From Taeniopygia guttata (Eukaryota; Chordata; Aves; Passeriformes; Estrildidae): DNA of 64,000 nucleotides. Below are positions 21,933 through 36,200 of this stretch, piece by piece; position 1 is the stretch's first letter, and the number at the start of each line of letters is the position of its first letter. The position numbers were made by a program, and so were the translations under genes. Below the pieces are notes generated by a model. The model made no database searches and had not been told where the DNA came from. It saw nothing but the letters and a program-made list of their open reading frames with translations. Location: contig NC_133026.1 in NCBI RefSeq assembly GCF_048771995.1, positions 96,502,501-96,566,500 of the forward strand, written 5' to 3'.

Positions 21933-24900
21933 ATACTTAAATCCAGGAGCATATTTTTTTTCTTGTGTTTTACTTTTTTTCTAATAAATTTATAATTAAA
22001 AGTTTGCTATTTTTACTTTATTTTGACTCTTGATTAGTCAGAAAATGTTAGAAATATCTTTGCATCATAATACTTGTCATTTGGATCTGCATGATAAAAA
22101 TACAATAATACAAAAGTACAATAATTTGGGGGGCAAGATATGTTTTAGGTTTTATTTGGAAAAAAAAAGACTTCAAATTATATTAAAATAGAATGTGTGG
22201 GAAGTAAATTATGAGTTGAATGTCAAACTAAATTAATCATATCATCAGGAAAACTGAAATAGATACACAGTAAATTTGCTAATTCCTAATTTCAACTACA
22301 AATTACCAGTGCACAGGGGAAAGGGAAAAATGAGAGACAACAGAAAACCAGGTCTGCAGGCTAGAAGTCAAATGATGAAAGAATAGTAGAGCAAGAATGG
22401 TAAACTGAACCAGTAGTAAATAAATTGAATAACAAAAGCAAGCTTTGCTTTTGCAAAAAAAAAAAAAAGAAAAAGAAAAAAAGCTTTTTCTTCTGTATAT
22501 CTTTTAGAGCTTTTTAATTTGTATACTAAGATGAGGGGAGACTCTAGAAATAGGAAAAAGAAAAATATACTTCTCTGTAAAACATTGGCCACTCCCGAAA
22601 TAATGAATCACTTAAAAACATACAAAACAGTGTGGGGATGGCTATAGAATACTTTGAGAAACAAGAAAAGCCAAGTTTAAAATAGTGTATTGTGCCTCAT
22701 CTGTTTGAAGGTACATATTGGCTTTTCAATTACTTGTATCTGAATTCCAAGTGGAAATTCTTTATTACTACTGCTTAACAAAAGGTACTTTTGTAGCAAA
22801 GCTTTGCACTAACCACCATCAATCCAGCAATATTTAATGTTTTGAAAGGATTACAATACATTGGAGGATCAGAATTAAGAGAGTATTTCTCATTTAATAA
22901 TTTTACCCTTGGAAAAAGGAAAACTCCTATGCTTATATTCTGATTTAGTGATTTCTGTAAAATTCAGACAAAGCTTACCCATGGCTTCCAATAAAAACTA
23001 GATAAAGTCCAACTTTGTCTTCCTCATCTCCCATCTCCCTTTCACATTGCAATAAAAAACCTTGGTTTAGGTTAGTCCCTTTCTTGCTGATGTAAAGAAA
23101 GGCATGTAAAATTATTTGAGGTCTAATACATGGCAAATAACTACAAGGAAAAGAGTATCAGTGCCTCTTACTTGTAAAACAAAGCCTAAGAAAACAACAG
23201 CCAAATATTATATCTACAATAAAAAAAAATTATACTGCAAAGAACCATAGGAAGACGTGATCCAGTATGTATTTAGTACCAAAGGGCCTATGAAAAATTA
23301 CCTAACTTCATGACACCTGCAAGTTGTTTTATTTCTAATTATACCAGATCACCATAATAACAGGCAGTATGACACATGGACAGAACTTATGCAAACACCT
23401 TTTTTTAAATCTAGTGTTTCAATGCCAATTTTCTAGAATAAAGGATGCATTTTAGCCTTTTTTGTTTGTGGCTTTTGCAAGAGTGGTTCAAGAATTGAAT
23501 TCATGCTCTTTAGGTATGTCTGAAATTCCATACAAGAAATGTCAAAACCCTTACACAAACAGTAAAAAAGGTCACTTTAGCCCTCTTGTGCAAAAATGAA
23601 TAGCTTCTGCATCTGAACAAGAAACTGATGGAAAAGTCCCTCTCAGATTAGCCTTCCATCAGAGGTCAGTGGTGAAATTTAGTGTTATAGAAGGCAGACA
23701 ACCCTTTAATGGACCAACAAGTCAGGCAAGTTGCATTCCCAAGAATTGTCATTCATGTCAGCACATTTTCTCTTCCACAGAACATGACTAAGCAGTTACA
23801 TCCAATTCTGATGCAAATTACAGAAACAAATGTCCAACCTTGGATTTATGTTCATTACTATCTGCTTTTATTGCATCCCTGTTTCTGTCTCCCAGTATAC
23901 TTGATACTTTCAGATCTTCCTAGAAACAAATAATTTTGATGTGAAGAACTACTGTTAATATGATCCTGCCTATTATATGAACTATGAAGATGTGAGAATT
24001 TTCACAGAAATATGCTGTACTATAGATACTGGTGCAAATTGCAGATACCAGTGGGTAACACAAATAGTGATTTATTATGTTTAAAACCATTTCAGTAATT
24101 TTACCCAGGATATAAGCTTGAAAATGTTAAGAGTTTCTTTAGGCAGATGATTTTTATAGCACGGTACATACTGTGCGCCAAAACAATCAGCATCGGCAAT
24201 TGTATTCTTTTCTTGGCCTGAGTCAGAACACTTCCAAAACTATATAAATTAAATCTGACTAGCCCTAGAAATTTTTAACTTTAAATCACTCTCAATTTCT
24301 ACGATTTACAGAGAAATAGCTCTTTCCAATATGAAAACTTACAGTTCTTTAACTACAGCTTTGAGAGACACTGTAAGACTATGCCAGGCACCAGACTAAA
24401 TGGTCCAGAAGTTTTGTACTTCAGAAGCACAGGAACCACTTTGAGCAGTTTAAGAGATTTTCTATAGTAGTTCTATAAAATTTATTTCTTGCCTCCGAAT
24501 TACCCAGAGCACCAAATTAAAAACATGTTTCCATTGTACCTTTTTACAATCTGAAGAATTTAATTTTGTTCCTTTATTTTGAGTTGACCTTGCCTGGCAT
24601 GCCTCACAATAAAATTGAAACATTTCATCTTCATTCAGCATATAAGCATCACCCTCTGTCCAGAAAGGAAAAAAGATCAAGAGCCCTAATATTAGCTATG
24701 TTAGCCATATGAGAAACAAAAATCAAATTTAGGTACAAAGAAATAATAGCTACTGTCTCAGAGAAATGGCTGTTTCTATCTCTCATTCACTTGTTTGTCT
24801 CTCAGCCTCTTTTTTACCAACAATTTAAAGGAAAAGGTTTTTAAAAATGGGCTAAAATTTAGACTCTCCTGAAGATTATTCATTTTTTTTTCAACTTCAA

Positions 24901-25734
24901 AACTAAGATGCCACCCTTTTCTGGTTTTAGAGAAGAAATCACTGAAAGGTTAAGAAAGGACACTAAACCCAGTTTGAGTTACAGGCTAATAAATGGTTGG
25001 ACCATGCAAGCTTATCTGGGTCTTGGCAATAAGATTCTTGTTTAGCAAAGTAGAGGTCAGGAAATTGAACTTATAAAATGGATCATCCATGGAGAACAGA
25101 GAGAAGACACACATATAGACACAACACATTTTCTTCTTTCACTCTTTTCTTTCTTTCTTTTTTGTTTTTTTCTTTCCGTACTGAAGCTTTCATGCCTCAA
25201 TTTTTTTTTTTTATAAATTCCCAAAGATCAGAGTTTTCAGGTCAAGAAATCAAGAATTTCTTTTAATCTAAAGATGAATGAGAAGAGCCAGAAGACTTTA
25301 TAATTTTGTGCAATACTACAAAGCAATATCTGTAGCAAACTCCTACTAAACACATAGTATTTAAATTTCTAAAGGATAAACTGTTTTAAAAAAGATTGAT
25401 GTAATTGGCTGTTAATAAAGATGAAATAGGAGGTAAAACTCTAAAAGGTCATTTTCTTCTGATTTCTGGAATGGTGTGATAGGTAGTAAATTTTATTCTT
25501 AGGCTTTATTCAAGTGTTGGTTCCTCGTATACTGTCAAATAGTACATAGGGCTAGTGCTAGAGTGATCCTTAGTGTGGTTCAGCACAGCCATGAAAATAC
25601 TTCTATACTTACTCATAATCATCATACCCCATATAACTAAACCATGAAAGCAAAGAACAACAAAGTCTATAATGTCTTCACTAAGTGTATTTTGTAGAAG
25701 AATGATGTATGGCTGATAAAAAAGCTAGCTCAGG
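21933..25734. other. AT-rich intergenic DNA, no gene recognised
   Basis: I see nothing beyond short chance open frames and A/T-rich runs, for example a poly-A/AAAAG tract near 22.46 kb and pyrimidine-rich T tracts near 25.14 and 25.2 kb. No RNA gene or recognisable repeat stands out. Confidence 0.55.
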
Positions 25735-26240
25735 AAATGTATGTGGGACTGGTAAAGGGCTTGTTTGTCTAAGTAGGAATAGAGACATTTGAATAAAGAT
25801 TAATCTCTAGGGGAGTGAAACCTATGGGAGAAGAAGTGAGGAACAGAACAGAAAGCACAGTGGAGCTTATAGATCAAGATATCTTGGCCATGGTGAGATA
25901 CAGGCCATGGGATAAGCAACCACAGATATGAAAAGAACTGGAAAAGTACAGCACATGCAGATATTAACATTTTTGAAACTATGTAGTTTTGTAAGGCAGC
26001 CAAGTAATACAAACAATAGGCTGATTCTCTAACTAGTGGGAAATTTCTTGCTCAAGGATATGACTGCTTAGAGCTGTAACTGCTTGGAGCAGCAAAAGTA
26101 TATAAAACTAAACTGTGAAAAAAATAAACAGCTTCAATGACTTCGACTTCAACTTCTTTTTACTCAAACTTCAAGTTCTTTTTGATTTAACTTTTTACTT
26201 AAACTATTTTTTACACCCCTCCTTTCAAATCCCATCCCTC
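25735..26240 (+). mobile_element. Probable solo LTR, endogenous retrovirus
   Basis: A TATATAAA box at 26099-26106 is followed 16 bp later by AATAAA at 26123-26128 and then a T/C-rich stretch. This is the promoter, R and U5 order of a retroviral LTR on the + strand. The upstream AAGAAGTGAGGAACAGAACAG to GATATGACTGCTTAGAGCTG stretch is like U3 sequence that I associate with songbird LTRs. Both outer boundaries are approximate and no target duplication was found. No coding part is attached. Confidence 0.45.
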
Positions 26241-26559
26241 AGTCACGCAGACCTGGGTAACTCACAGCATCACTGTCAGTGATGATCCACAATAGGTTAA
26301 GAACACTGTTATGAAGATTTATGAAGCAACACTCCCTGAGGAAATTTAATATCTTCACAGGCAGATCGTTTATGCTTTGAACATACTGTAAACAACATGA
26401 TTTGATGCAATTCATCCATGACGTATAGAGCATGTAACTTGGGACCAGGAGCTGCCCTCCCTGCTGGAGGCAGACAGCTCCAATGGATCTACTGCAGGAC
26501 AGTGCTGAGCTCCTCAGACAAGATTGTGATGCCCCTGGGAAATCATAGTTACAAAATGG

Positions 26560-27080
26560 CAAAATGCCACTTCAGCTTCCCCTGCAGGTGGTGCAGACAT
26601 CACAAAGGAGCAGACATTTAAGCATGTAGATAAATCCATGCTGGAGTGGGTTTACCCTGAAAACTGCAGTCCATAAACAGCATCCACTATGGAGCAGAGG
26701 AGATGTTGGAAGAGGAAGAAGCTGGTACGAGGTGACTACAACCCACTTCTTCATCTTTCCACACCAGTCAAGGGATAATAGATAGAGAAGTTAGGAATGG
26801 ATGTGTTAAGATGAGCTTGAAAAGGAAAAGGAACAGGGAAGTATGATCTTTTGATTTTTGTATTTGCTTTGCACCATTCAAATCTATTTTAACTGGTAAA
26901 TATCAACTAAGTTTCCCTAAGTTAAGTCTGTTTTGCATGTGAAGGTGATTAGCGAGTGATCTCCTTGTCTTTATCCTCAGCCATCTGCTTTTTCATCTAA
27001 TTTTGTCCCCCTGACCTGTTGAGATGGGGGAGTGAGAGAGTGGAGGGGAGTTTTACATTCTATAAAGTTAACTCACCACA
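26560..27080 (+). mobile_element. LTR fragment, same family as 21.1-21.9 kb, opposite orientation
   Basis: The segment CATGCTGGAGTGGGTTTACC (26638 on) and the run from AGTTAAGTCTGTTTTGC through GTGATTAGCGAGTGATCTCC to the closing AACTCACCACA match, in order, the reverse complement of parts of the 21.1-21.9 kb LTR and the family as I recall it. The 3' end is sharp at about 27080. The 5' part is missing or too decayed to place, so the start is approximate. It is an old fossil with no attached coding sequence. Confidence 0.6.
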
Positions 27081-28966
27081 GGTAGGAAGTCACAGCTCCT
27101 ATGTCATTACCAGAGCAGAGGGACACATTGCTAGGCTGGTGTCTATTCAGGGAGCTGCCCACCTCTAAATGAGACTAGTGCAAATATAAAACCTTTCATA
27201 CATGATTAAACTGCTTGGCCATGTGATTTCTGTTGAAGATTTTACAAGTAATCTTACCCTTGTTCTTGGACTCTTAACTGCAGAGTGACAAGGACAGTCT
27301 TTCACTGCAGCTGAATTCTGCTGCTGAAAGGTCCTGTTTACCATGTACACACTTCTGTCTTTTCCCTTGCAATCCTGAGCCCCCAGGATGAGTTGGCTGA
27401 CACATTCCCTTGATAGAAAATTAATCCTCTCTTCCCTCCCACATGCTGAGAACTGTACTTTCTGCCATCAGTGAGCTGAACCAACTCATCCTTCTGGGAA
27501 GATGCATAAAGATAGATGATATAGGAGATGAGGAGGAAAAAAGACATGTTAAAGTTATATCAGATTATGTATGAAAGGAAAATGTACCTTGGTAAAAGCC
27601 TGGAAAAATGATTGGTTAACTTGCAATTGAATATTTTCTTTTTTTTTTTTCTATCCTTCAAAATTTGTGTCTATGTGATATTTCTGTTTTTCACATCCAT
27701 TTGGAATGGAAATCTATCTGTAAGTGACATAAAAAAACAAACATCATTTGCTGCCTAAGGGCAGTAGTGAAACCACATTTTTCTATTCCTGCAGTTACTT
27801 AGATTAATTTTGCTTATTTATATATCTTTTAGGCTTAATATTGCAGTAAGTACACAGGCATACTTTTACATCTCCAAGTGGGGAGAAGAGTTACATCTGT
27901 TTGTAGCAGGTACTAACTGGAATAAAACAGCCTGTGGGATCCACTCTCATTGTTAGAAATATGGGATGGCCTCAGTGCTTCCAGATTCCTTAGTACACGG
28001 CAAACACTAAATGATGTGATCAATGACAGTTTTAATTGAAATGGAGTTAACTCCAGGAAAAAAGCAGTATTTTCATCCATAGCAATATAGTAATAGTGAA
28101 TTTCATCATTTAAGAAAATTAACCATTTATCTAGTTCATTTATGACCAGATTTTCTTCAAAATAACTTTCTGAATCTATTATCATTTACTCTTATATAAA
28201 TAAGATTGATATATCAAATAAATATTGAAGCTTAGTAAAATTTTTTTGATGCTTCCAATAATAAGAGTACTAAGAGAAAATAAAAAAAAATGTTAGTTCC
28301 AAAAGCTGCTGATATAACTAATCTGTTAGACATGCATATCAACATTGATTTAAAGTAAAACTTAAAATTTAAAAAGGAGGCTGATGATAAAACACCTTTT
28401 TGTGTGCCAACATTTTCTAGAAGAAACACTATTCTGAAATTTAAAATTAGGGGCCCTGGTTTTTAGCTGGAGTTTCATTTATGCCTGTGGAATGGCATTG
28501 ACTGTGAGAATACTAAAGCTTCTTGGATTAATAAAAGGCTCTAACTGGAATGGCCATGGCTACTAGATCTTTTAAAGTGGTGGGGTTTTCTAAGGATCAG
28601 GAAATTAATGATTTTCTCAAAAGAGTAAAAAATTCATTTATCAGGGAGGCTAGAGGAACAAGTTAAGATTCCTGATGTCATGCTGTCAACACCAGATCAT
28701 CTAACACTGGTACACACCTTTTCTTATTTTGTAGGGAACAGACTGGGAAGTAGGAAATGTTGCCTTGGATATTCTGTAAAGGAGAAAGAGGTGGAACTCA
28801 CACATCATGCACATATGTTGCACCACCTGCTCTTTGTGTAAAAAAGAAGCTGCATAAGAACTGACATTTCTGGGAAATTATCTTTTTTGATTTCTTCATA
28901 AATAATCCTCATAAGTGGAACATGCTGTGCCAAATCAAATATTTGCACTTCTCCTCTTCATATCTC

Positions 28967-29022
28967 TTTTTTTGGGGGGGTTTTTTTTTTTGGGTTTTTT
29001 TTTGTTTGTTTTGTTTTTTTGG

Positions 29023-29053
<31 letters not shown>
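28967..29053. repeat. G/T-only tract, 87 bp
   Basis: The + strand contains only G and T for 87 bases: a G7 run, several T runs broken by G to GGG, and a terminal GT repeat. It is strictly strand-asymmetric low-complexity DNA. Confidence 0.92.
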
Positions 29054-30250
29054 ATCACTAGAAAGCTGAGTATGAATTTGGTTTCTTAAAAGTTAAATTT
29101 GCCTTTTGTTGAGGACTGGAATACACCAAGAGACTCTGCAGCCACCACCCTTGTCCCTTTCTGTGCTGTGGGAATTCCTGTGCCATTTCTTCCCTTAATC
29201 TTACTGATTCTTCCCTTTCTGATGTGATTTACAGGCTTTGACTTGGACCTCTTTTGTCCCTGTGGATTCACATGGGCACCACGGGGGTGTTACCCAAGTT
29301 TGCCTCCTCTGATGACTCCTACCAGACTGCACCCTTGCTGGTGAGGACACCAGTTCCCCCTGCCTCGCTCTCACCATTGGCTTTAGCTTACATTTTGCTT
29401 CATGAAACTGCCCAGCCTTCCTGCGCACTCGTTTATGCTTGTTGTCATTTTGTTTTGTTTTATTTATTTACAATTATTATTATTCAGTAGAGAACTGCTC
29501 AGCTGAAGCTAAAAGATCAATTTATGGAGATTGAGTTCTTCTTATTCCCAATTCAGCAACTTAGCAAAAAGCTTATTAGATGCTTAGTGAATAAAGTATT
29601 GCTCAGTGGGATGTTGATCTGCATTAAGTCTCTTATTAAAATCAGCTTTAGGGAAGAATGGAAAAACTTGCTATTTTTCAACAGAAAACCAAAACTCAGA
29701 AACATTTGCACCGCAAAAATCTTGAAAGATTGGTAGCAATGTAAAAATATACGAAGTAGGTGAAAACTCCACACCAACATTGGATGATTTTGGAATAAAT
29801 ATAAATGGTTTTTACTCTTAAATTATAAGTGCTTCATTGAAGATAAGGTAACTGAAGTTTACTGTACAATGGGCATGAGCTGCACCAAATCTAATGTTTT
29901 ACCCCAAATATTCTGTAAGAAAGAATAATCATGATAAATCAAAACATTGGTTATTAAAAAGCACTTGCCCTCCTATCACTGGTGATAATGATATGTGGGG
30001 GTTTCTCCAAGCATCAGTATAGAACAGTGCAATGACAAGCACAACTTTTTTTTTTTTTTTCCAGAGAGATTCCTATAAATAAACATATTTACAATGATTG
30101 TGATTGTAGGACTCAGCTTCAGGATAAAACAGAGGATTTCAGCTCTTGCTTTATTTTATGCCAGCAGTTTGAAAAAGAAGCAGCTCAAAAACATTCTGAC
30201 ATACTGCTACTGAATGAGTATTCTGCCCATCTATGCTGTCGAGCTATCTA

Positions 30251-30288
30251 AAATTAAAATAAATAAATAAATAAATAAACAAAAAAAC
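30251..30288. repeat. (AAAT)n microsatellite
   Basis: Several consecutive AAAT units are followed by A-rich sequence. It is a simple repeat with no sign of function. Confidence 0.85.
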
Positions 30289-33200
30289 CCCTTTTGATTT
30301 AAAAAGCAAGGAGTTCTTTAAGGGTTAGATGTTTGTGTATTGAACAGGTCTTAAATACTTTCGGAGCAACAGGATGTTCACATGACCTGTTTTTCATGAG
30401 GATGCACAAAACAAGCTAAATAAATGAACCTTGTGGGGCATTAACAACACGATGCTACTGCTCAGGGAATTCAGGTTAGCTAACATATGTTTCAAATCCA
30501 AAGAATATTCCATACAGCCACTACAGAACTTAAATCACAGCAGTATTCCTGACCACAAGTAATTTGCCCAGCTCCTTGGCAAATGTGTCATAATGGCTGT
30601 GGCTGATGTTTCACACTTCGCGCTGTACATCAATAAAATGCATATTCAGGGTTAGGCACTGGGTGGTGCTGAAGAGCTAGTTAGTAGGAAAATGTATTCG
30701 TGCGGCTCTTCAACTGACTAATATTCGCCTTTTCTGCCAGCCAATGGAACAGGATTCGTTCTTCAAAATAATTCTTCTGGATCCCTAGACCTAATCAGGT
30801 ACCATGATTTGGTTTTCCTATTTGTAAAAGCGTACTGAGATGAAGTCTTAAGTTATATTTCTTTCTCTTATGTTTGAAGTTACAAATATAACTGAAGATA
30901 CAAATATCCTGTAAGTAAAACATCCTTTTCATATTATCACTGAAGAGTTTCTACAACCTGACATTGTCAAATTTTGCAAAGTATTGTGTTTAATCTTAAT
31001 GTGTCTTTGACACAGACTATAGAAGGATGATGCTGTTTCCTTTTTTTTCTTAGTTGATTTTACATAACACAAGTGCAATTAAACATTAGAGGAAATTAAT
31101 GTGTTATTTCACCATCACATCATAGTATTTTAACCACGGTAAATATACAGATTTCAAACACAGAGGCCAAGTAACAATAAGAAAAGAATTAACCTATTCA
31201 ATATGTATAATTTAAAATGACTCTGCTTAGTTTGATTTCACTAAATAAATGACAATATTCTGCTTTTAAAGAAGACAGCATTCAATAGCAGCATTTGTAG
31301 ATATTTACTCACTATCTGAACAGCTATTTATGCATATATAACAGAAATAAAATCATACTTATCTATTTCTATTAGGTTTCCAGGTTAAGAGCATTTTCTG
31401 TGTTTTCCTCAGGGTTAAATTATCTTCAGGATCTTCTCTTAATTTTATTTCTAAGTATGGGTGGTCTTTAGTGTACTGATATCAAAATTTTGGAGTTTAA
31501 CTTCTGGTATCTGTTCAAAGCAAGATTTCTCAAAATATATGAATATTTTTATGACTTAGAAATCCATAACAAAAAAATATTACTACAAAATTTGTCTCTC
31601 CATAAACATCAAGAAGCCAATTTTCAGCTGCAACAAGCTTCTTTAGCAGTCATCTATGTTCTGCTATATCAAGTGCCCTCTACTCCCCAAATGTGTAGAA
31701 TGTATTGAAAGGACTAAAATCTGTCTGATTCTTTAAAATATCTCACAACTTTAAGAAGCCTTTGTTTGTTAAAGGGAGAACTGGAGTGAATATTATCTGA
31801 TCTAATCATTTACCCCTAATTTAAATCTGCCATAATGAAGACAACAATAAAACTAATGACTCCCACACTTGCTTTGCATCGCAAATGCTAGTGCTGAAAT
31901 AGTCACCCTCACCAGGAGAATTGAAACTTGGCCCAAGGAAAAGATTTTTAACACAAATCTGACATAGAACTGTGGGAAGCTGCAGCAGTAGCTCTCTATC
32001 CATGCATCCATATTAAGGAAAGCCTATGGATTGTACTAGTTATTAGAGGACTGCCACAGACACTAATAAAAAAAAAAGATGCAAGTCAAGTTAAAAAAAA
32101 AAAACAGAAGAGTCAGAAGGAATACAATGAAAGCAAAAGTGGCAAACACTGAAATAAGTAAATAAAGAAATAAACATATTTGTCTTTCCAAACCACAAAA
32201 TATATATGACAAACCAAAAAAAAATAAGACTTCCAAAAATATTTTTATCCAACTATGCACACTTATTGCATTTGATGTATTTAAAGTTGCTTAATTCTCT
32301 CCACCACCTAATACTATGCCTTTTAATATGCAAACTATAAACTACAGTACTTTGAGGTAATTAGCTAATCAATCAAAATAATTCTCATTTATACCCATAC
32401 TCCTGTGGTCTAGGGAGGTCATTTTAATATTCTGCAAATACTTTCAAGCAAACCCTAGGGAAAAATCAGGTAAAAAGCACTGTAAGCAGCTATTTTCCTG
32501 TAGCCATGTGCAGTGTTTATACTCTGCTGGTAAATACTGTAGGTTGATTTTATTGAGCCTTTTGAATATAGGGAGCATAAATGTGGCATGTACCACCATA
32601 TGGTTTCTACACACGGACAGGCTGCAATTAATGCTGCAATCTATAATTTGTCCCTTACTTCTGTGATTATCTATGTCAAAGCTAACTCATTTGCAGAATT
32701 TATCTGTGTATATATGTGTATGTGACTGTAAGCATAGCCACTTCGATGTCTAACTACTGGTTGTGCAGATTAAAGCCTATATGTAAGATATGATCAGGAG
32801 CAGAATGCAGAAGAAATATGTCAATAAAGTTGCAAAAATGCTGTGCTATAGTACTGTTATTTTTATTTCTTGGCTCTTAATGTTGACAACTACTGGAAAA
32901 ACTGATAATGTTCCAGTTGAACAATCATGATTAAATTGCACACTACTGTCATATATATATAGAACATATATATAAAACCCTATAATATATATTCCACTCT
33001 ATTATCATATATATATTTAGCATGTTTAAGACAATAGCCTAAATTCCTTAATTAAATCTTATGCTCTGACTCCAGTCATTGCATCTGCTGAAAAACTTCT
33101 GAAGTTATAACTATATTTTTTAACAAAAATTGCATGAAACTTGCAACTGGAAAAATAAGGAACCTGTAGTATTTGTGATCTATGACTGGATAATTTGCAA

Positions 33201-36200
33201 AATAATTCTACAGCATCAGAACTGATTGTTTTGTCAAGTCATACTGAGATAAATATGCACACCCACTGAATAGTTTTCTCTCTCTCTTACACCTAATTTA
33301 GAGCATGATTGAACAACTACTGTAAGCAAGAAAGCATTTTTCTCCCCTTTTCCCAGTAAAGGACACCCTGATCTTCAGTACAACAAAAATTAAGATAACT
33401 TAATTACAAATTTCTCTTTCATTACACTCTAAGTACAAAACCTTATTTTTTTTTTTTTAATCTCATTGGATAATAATTTTGCATATAGTCTTCATACAAA
33501 AATACCAGAAAAATCAGTTTGGCCAACAGAGAAATACCAGATATTAAAATGGTAGGCAACGAGACTTAGATCTTTGAATGAAAATTGTTTCAAAATAGCC
33601 TTTAATACTCACCAGTTATACTCAAATAAATATAAACAGAACTAGACAAGAGAAGTTTCATGTGATAAATTAGATTCTATTGTTTAAATTTAAATGCTTT
33701 TTTATGCTGTTGATCAACATGTATGTTGTATTTATATGTCATTAAACTTTCACATGGTACTGGTGAAATAAGTAGTTTGATTTTAGCAGAGCAGTCGGTA
33801 TCTGAAATCTTCTATATAATATCTTTTTTGAAAAAAATATACAGAACAGCAAATGCAGCATGGTATAATTGCATATATATGGGCTAAACTGTGATGAAAA
33901 TTAAAATGTGTGTGAAGTGCTTTCTTCTCGGGAATATGTGAAGATAGGTAAAAGTAGGTTTAATAAATTCCATTTTTGGACTATATATTATTTAATAATG
34001 TGGCATGAACAGAGTTTCTAACAAAGATACAGGAATAAAATGTAAGACCTTGAGGAATGTTCTGTTTAACTTTGTTGTTTCAAATATTTTATGCCAAATG
34101 CAAACTTAGATTTTTTTTCCGTTAAGACATGAAAACATCGAATCCTTTCAATGTTAATAGTAAAGAAATGTGCAACAAAACTGTGTTGGAAGTGTACTTG
34201 CAAAGTACGAAGGTTGCTAGTAACTGAAAAAAATACAAAAATGGTTTGTACTAGAATCCACCTTCAGCATAACTCTTTTGGAGCTAATGAAGTTGTGTTG
34301 CATGGACCATTTTGTGTTTCCATAAGGCTGTTCTAAAATGATACACCTGCTTCAAATATGAAAACCAGTGTCAATAAGGAAAGAAATGGAGACATATTCA
34401 CCACTGTCATTTCTCCCCTGCCATCTGTGGAGAATTATGCTCATGTTTTTGTAAGATTACTAAAAAAGTTTTTAGAAGTAGATTGTAGAACAGTAGATTG
34501 TGGGTTAACTGAGCAGTAGTCAGGACAAATCCAAGCACAAGAATAATTGGGTATTCTCCTTTATGATCCAGCACTTCCCCTATCATTTGACTTTGCTTAA
34601 TTTAAAGACAAAAATTTCACTGGCAGTATGGTGCATTTGGACAGTTTTGTTCAAAGTCTTCATGCAGCAAAGAATTAAACCCCCTTAATAAACCTGCACA
34701 TCCCATTCAGTTGCAATGTTCCATTCATCCACTGAGTAAACATTCATAGGCTGGTGATTACCTTTTCCAAAACACCTAAAATTAATGCTAAAGGACAGTT
34801 TTAAAGGTAATTTAAGGGTGCAGTACTGGATAGTGCTTGAATCATACAAGAGAGGTTCACACTGTCTGTTTAATTGTCACTACAAATTTAACCAAATATA
34901 CTTTTGGTCAATAAATTGCAATTGGTTTTAATTCCTATTGGTTTGTTTCCTATGTATTGTATTTTTTAATTTCACAATCTAGATATCACTGATTGAATAA
35001 AGTAATAAAATCATATATCCATAAAAACCTAGGTCTCTATCAGTGTCTTAGGTAACAAAAATATAAACCCATGCTCTCTTGCAGCAACAATTTGGTTTGA
35101 TGACTAAGTAAATAATGTTTAAATCTAAAAAGAAATATCAGGGTTGATAGATTCTAACAATTGTTTGGGAAGAGTAATGTGCAAATGATTAACATTGTCA
35201 ATAGTTTTGAGAATCCTGTGTTATAATTTCCCTAGCAATGTTGGACTAATATGTAAACAGAGAAAAATAAAGATCTAGACTCCCAACCTTCCATATCAAC
35301 TAAAATTATCATTTTTTTTTAAATCAAAAAGCTGATGAAACCTGATGCAATAACTGAAGCATAATCCAGTTGGTCTGCAGGGCACCTGGAGCATGGCCTC
35401 CTGGGGACACATGCCAGCAACCCTCATAGCAACAAAACACTTGCACCAAGGCCTTCAGTTCTGGGCATGGTCAAAAACACACCTCAGGATTGCACACTTT
35501 CCTTTCTAAATATATCTCTTCACTGAGGAGTTAGTCTTTTGGAGAAATTCCACTGATACTCCTTCTGCAGGAGCAAAAAAAGCAAAAGCAAGAACAAAGA
35601 AATCTTCACTTGCCATTTACGGGAGCCAAGGCTTCACAGTAGTCCAGGCTTAGAGATTGTTGTTTCCTATGACAGCAGAAAATACCCAGGAAAGAAGAAA
35701 ACCCTTGTACAAAGTATCAAGTTGATTTATTGCAAATCAACAGAGAAAGCAGGAAATAACTCAGTTTCAGCTGTTTCAGGGAATCAATTTGCCTCTGTCT
35801 AATAACTGAAGATCACATATTATTTTTTTAATTCACTGATATGTACAATAAATGTGGTAACCATATTTGCTCCCAGGAGTATCCAGGGAAGCAAGGAAGT
35901 TATGACTGCACAGAGCATACAGTCTCTCACTTACCTCTTTCTTGATTTGTCCTGGTCCAGAAAAATATTAAACACACAGTCTGTTATTTATTTTTGTGTT
36001 CATTGAAAATCTCAAAAGGGTGAGAAAATTAGAAGAAATTTTAAAAGGGTATTCCCCTGTTTGTTATAACGGTTCTCTAAGGGATTGCAGATTATTGGGG
36101 TATTGGAAACTCTGTGAGTCTTCATATGTAAACTTCACCAAATTACTAATCAGCCAATTGAAAATGAAATATTCTACTTTAACAAATAACCATAAATCTA

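Noticed and set aside
26235-26300. Retroviral primer-binding site after the 25.7-26.2 kb LTR
   Set aside because: No TGGCGCCCAACGTGGG-like or other tRNA-complementary sequence is visible, so nothing supports an internal viral region.
29080-29480. Possible exon in a G/C-richer patch after the G/T tract
   Set aside because: Open frames on both strands are short, no splice-site pattern is convincing and no family is recognised.
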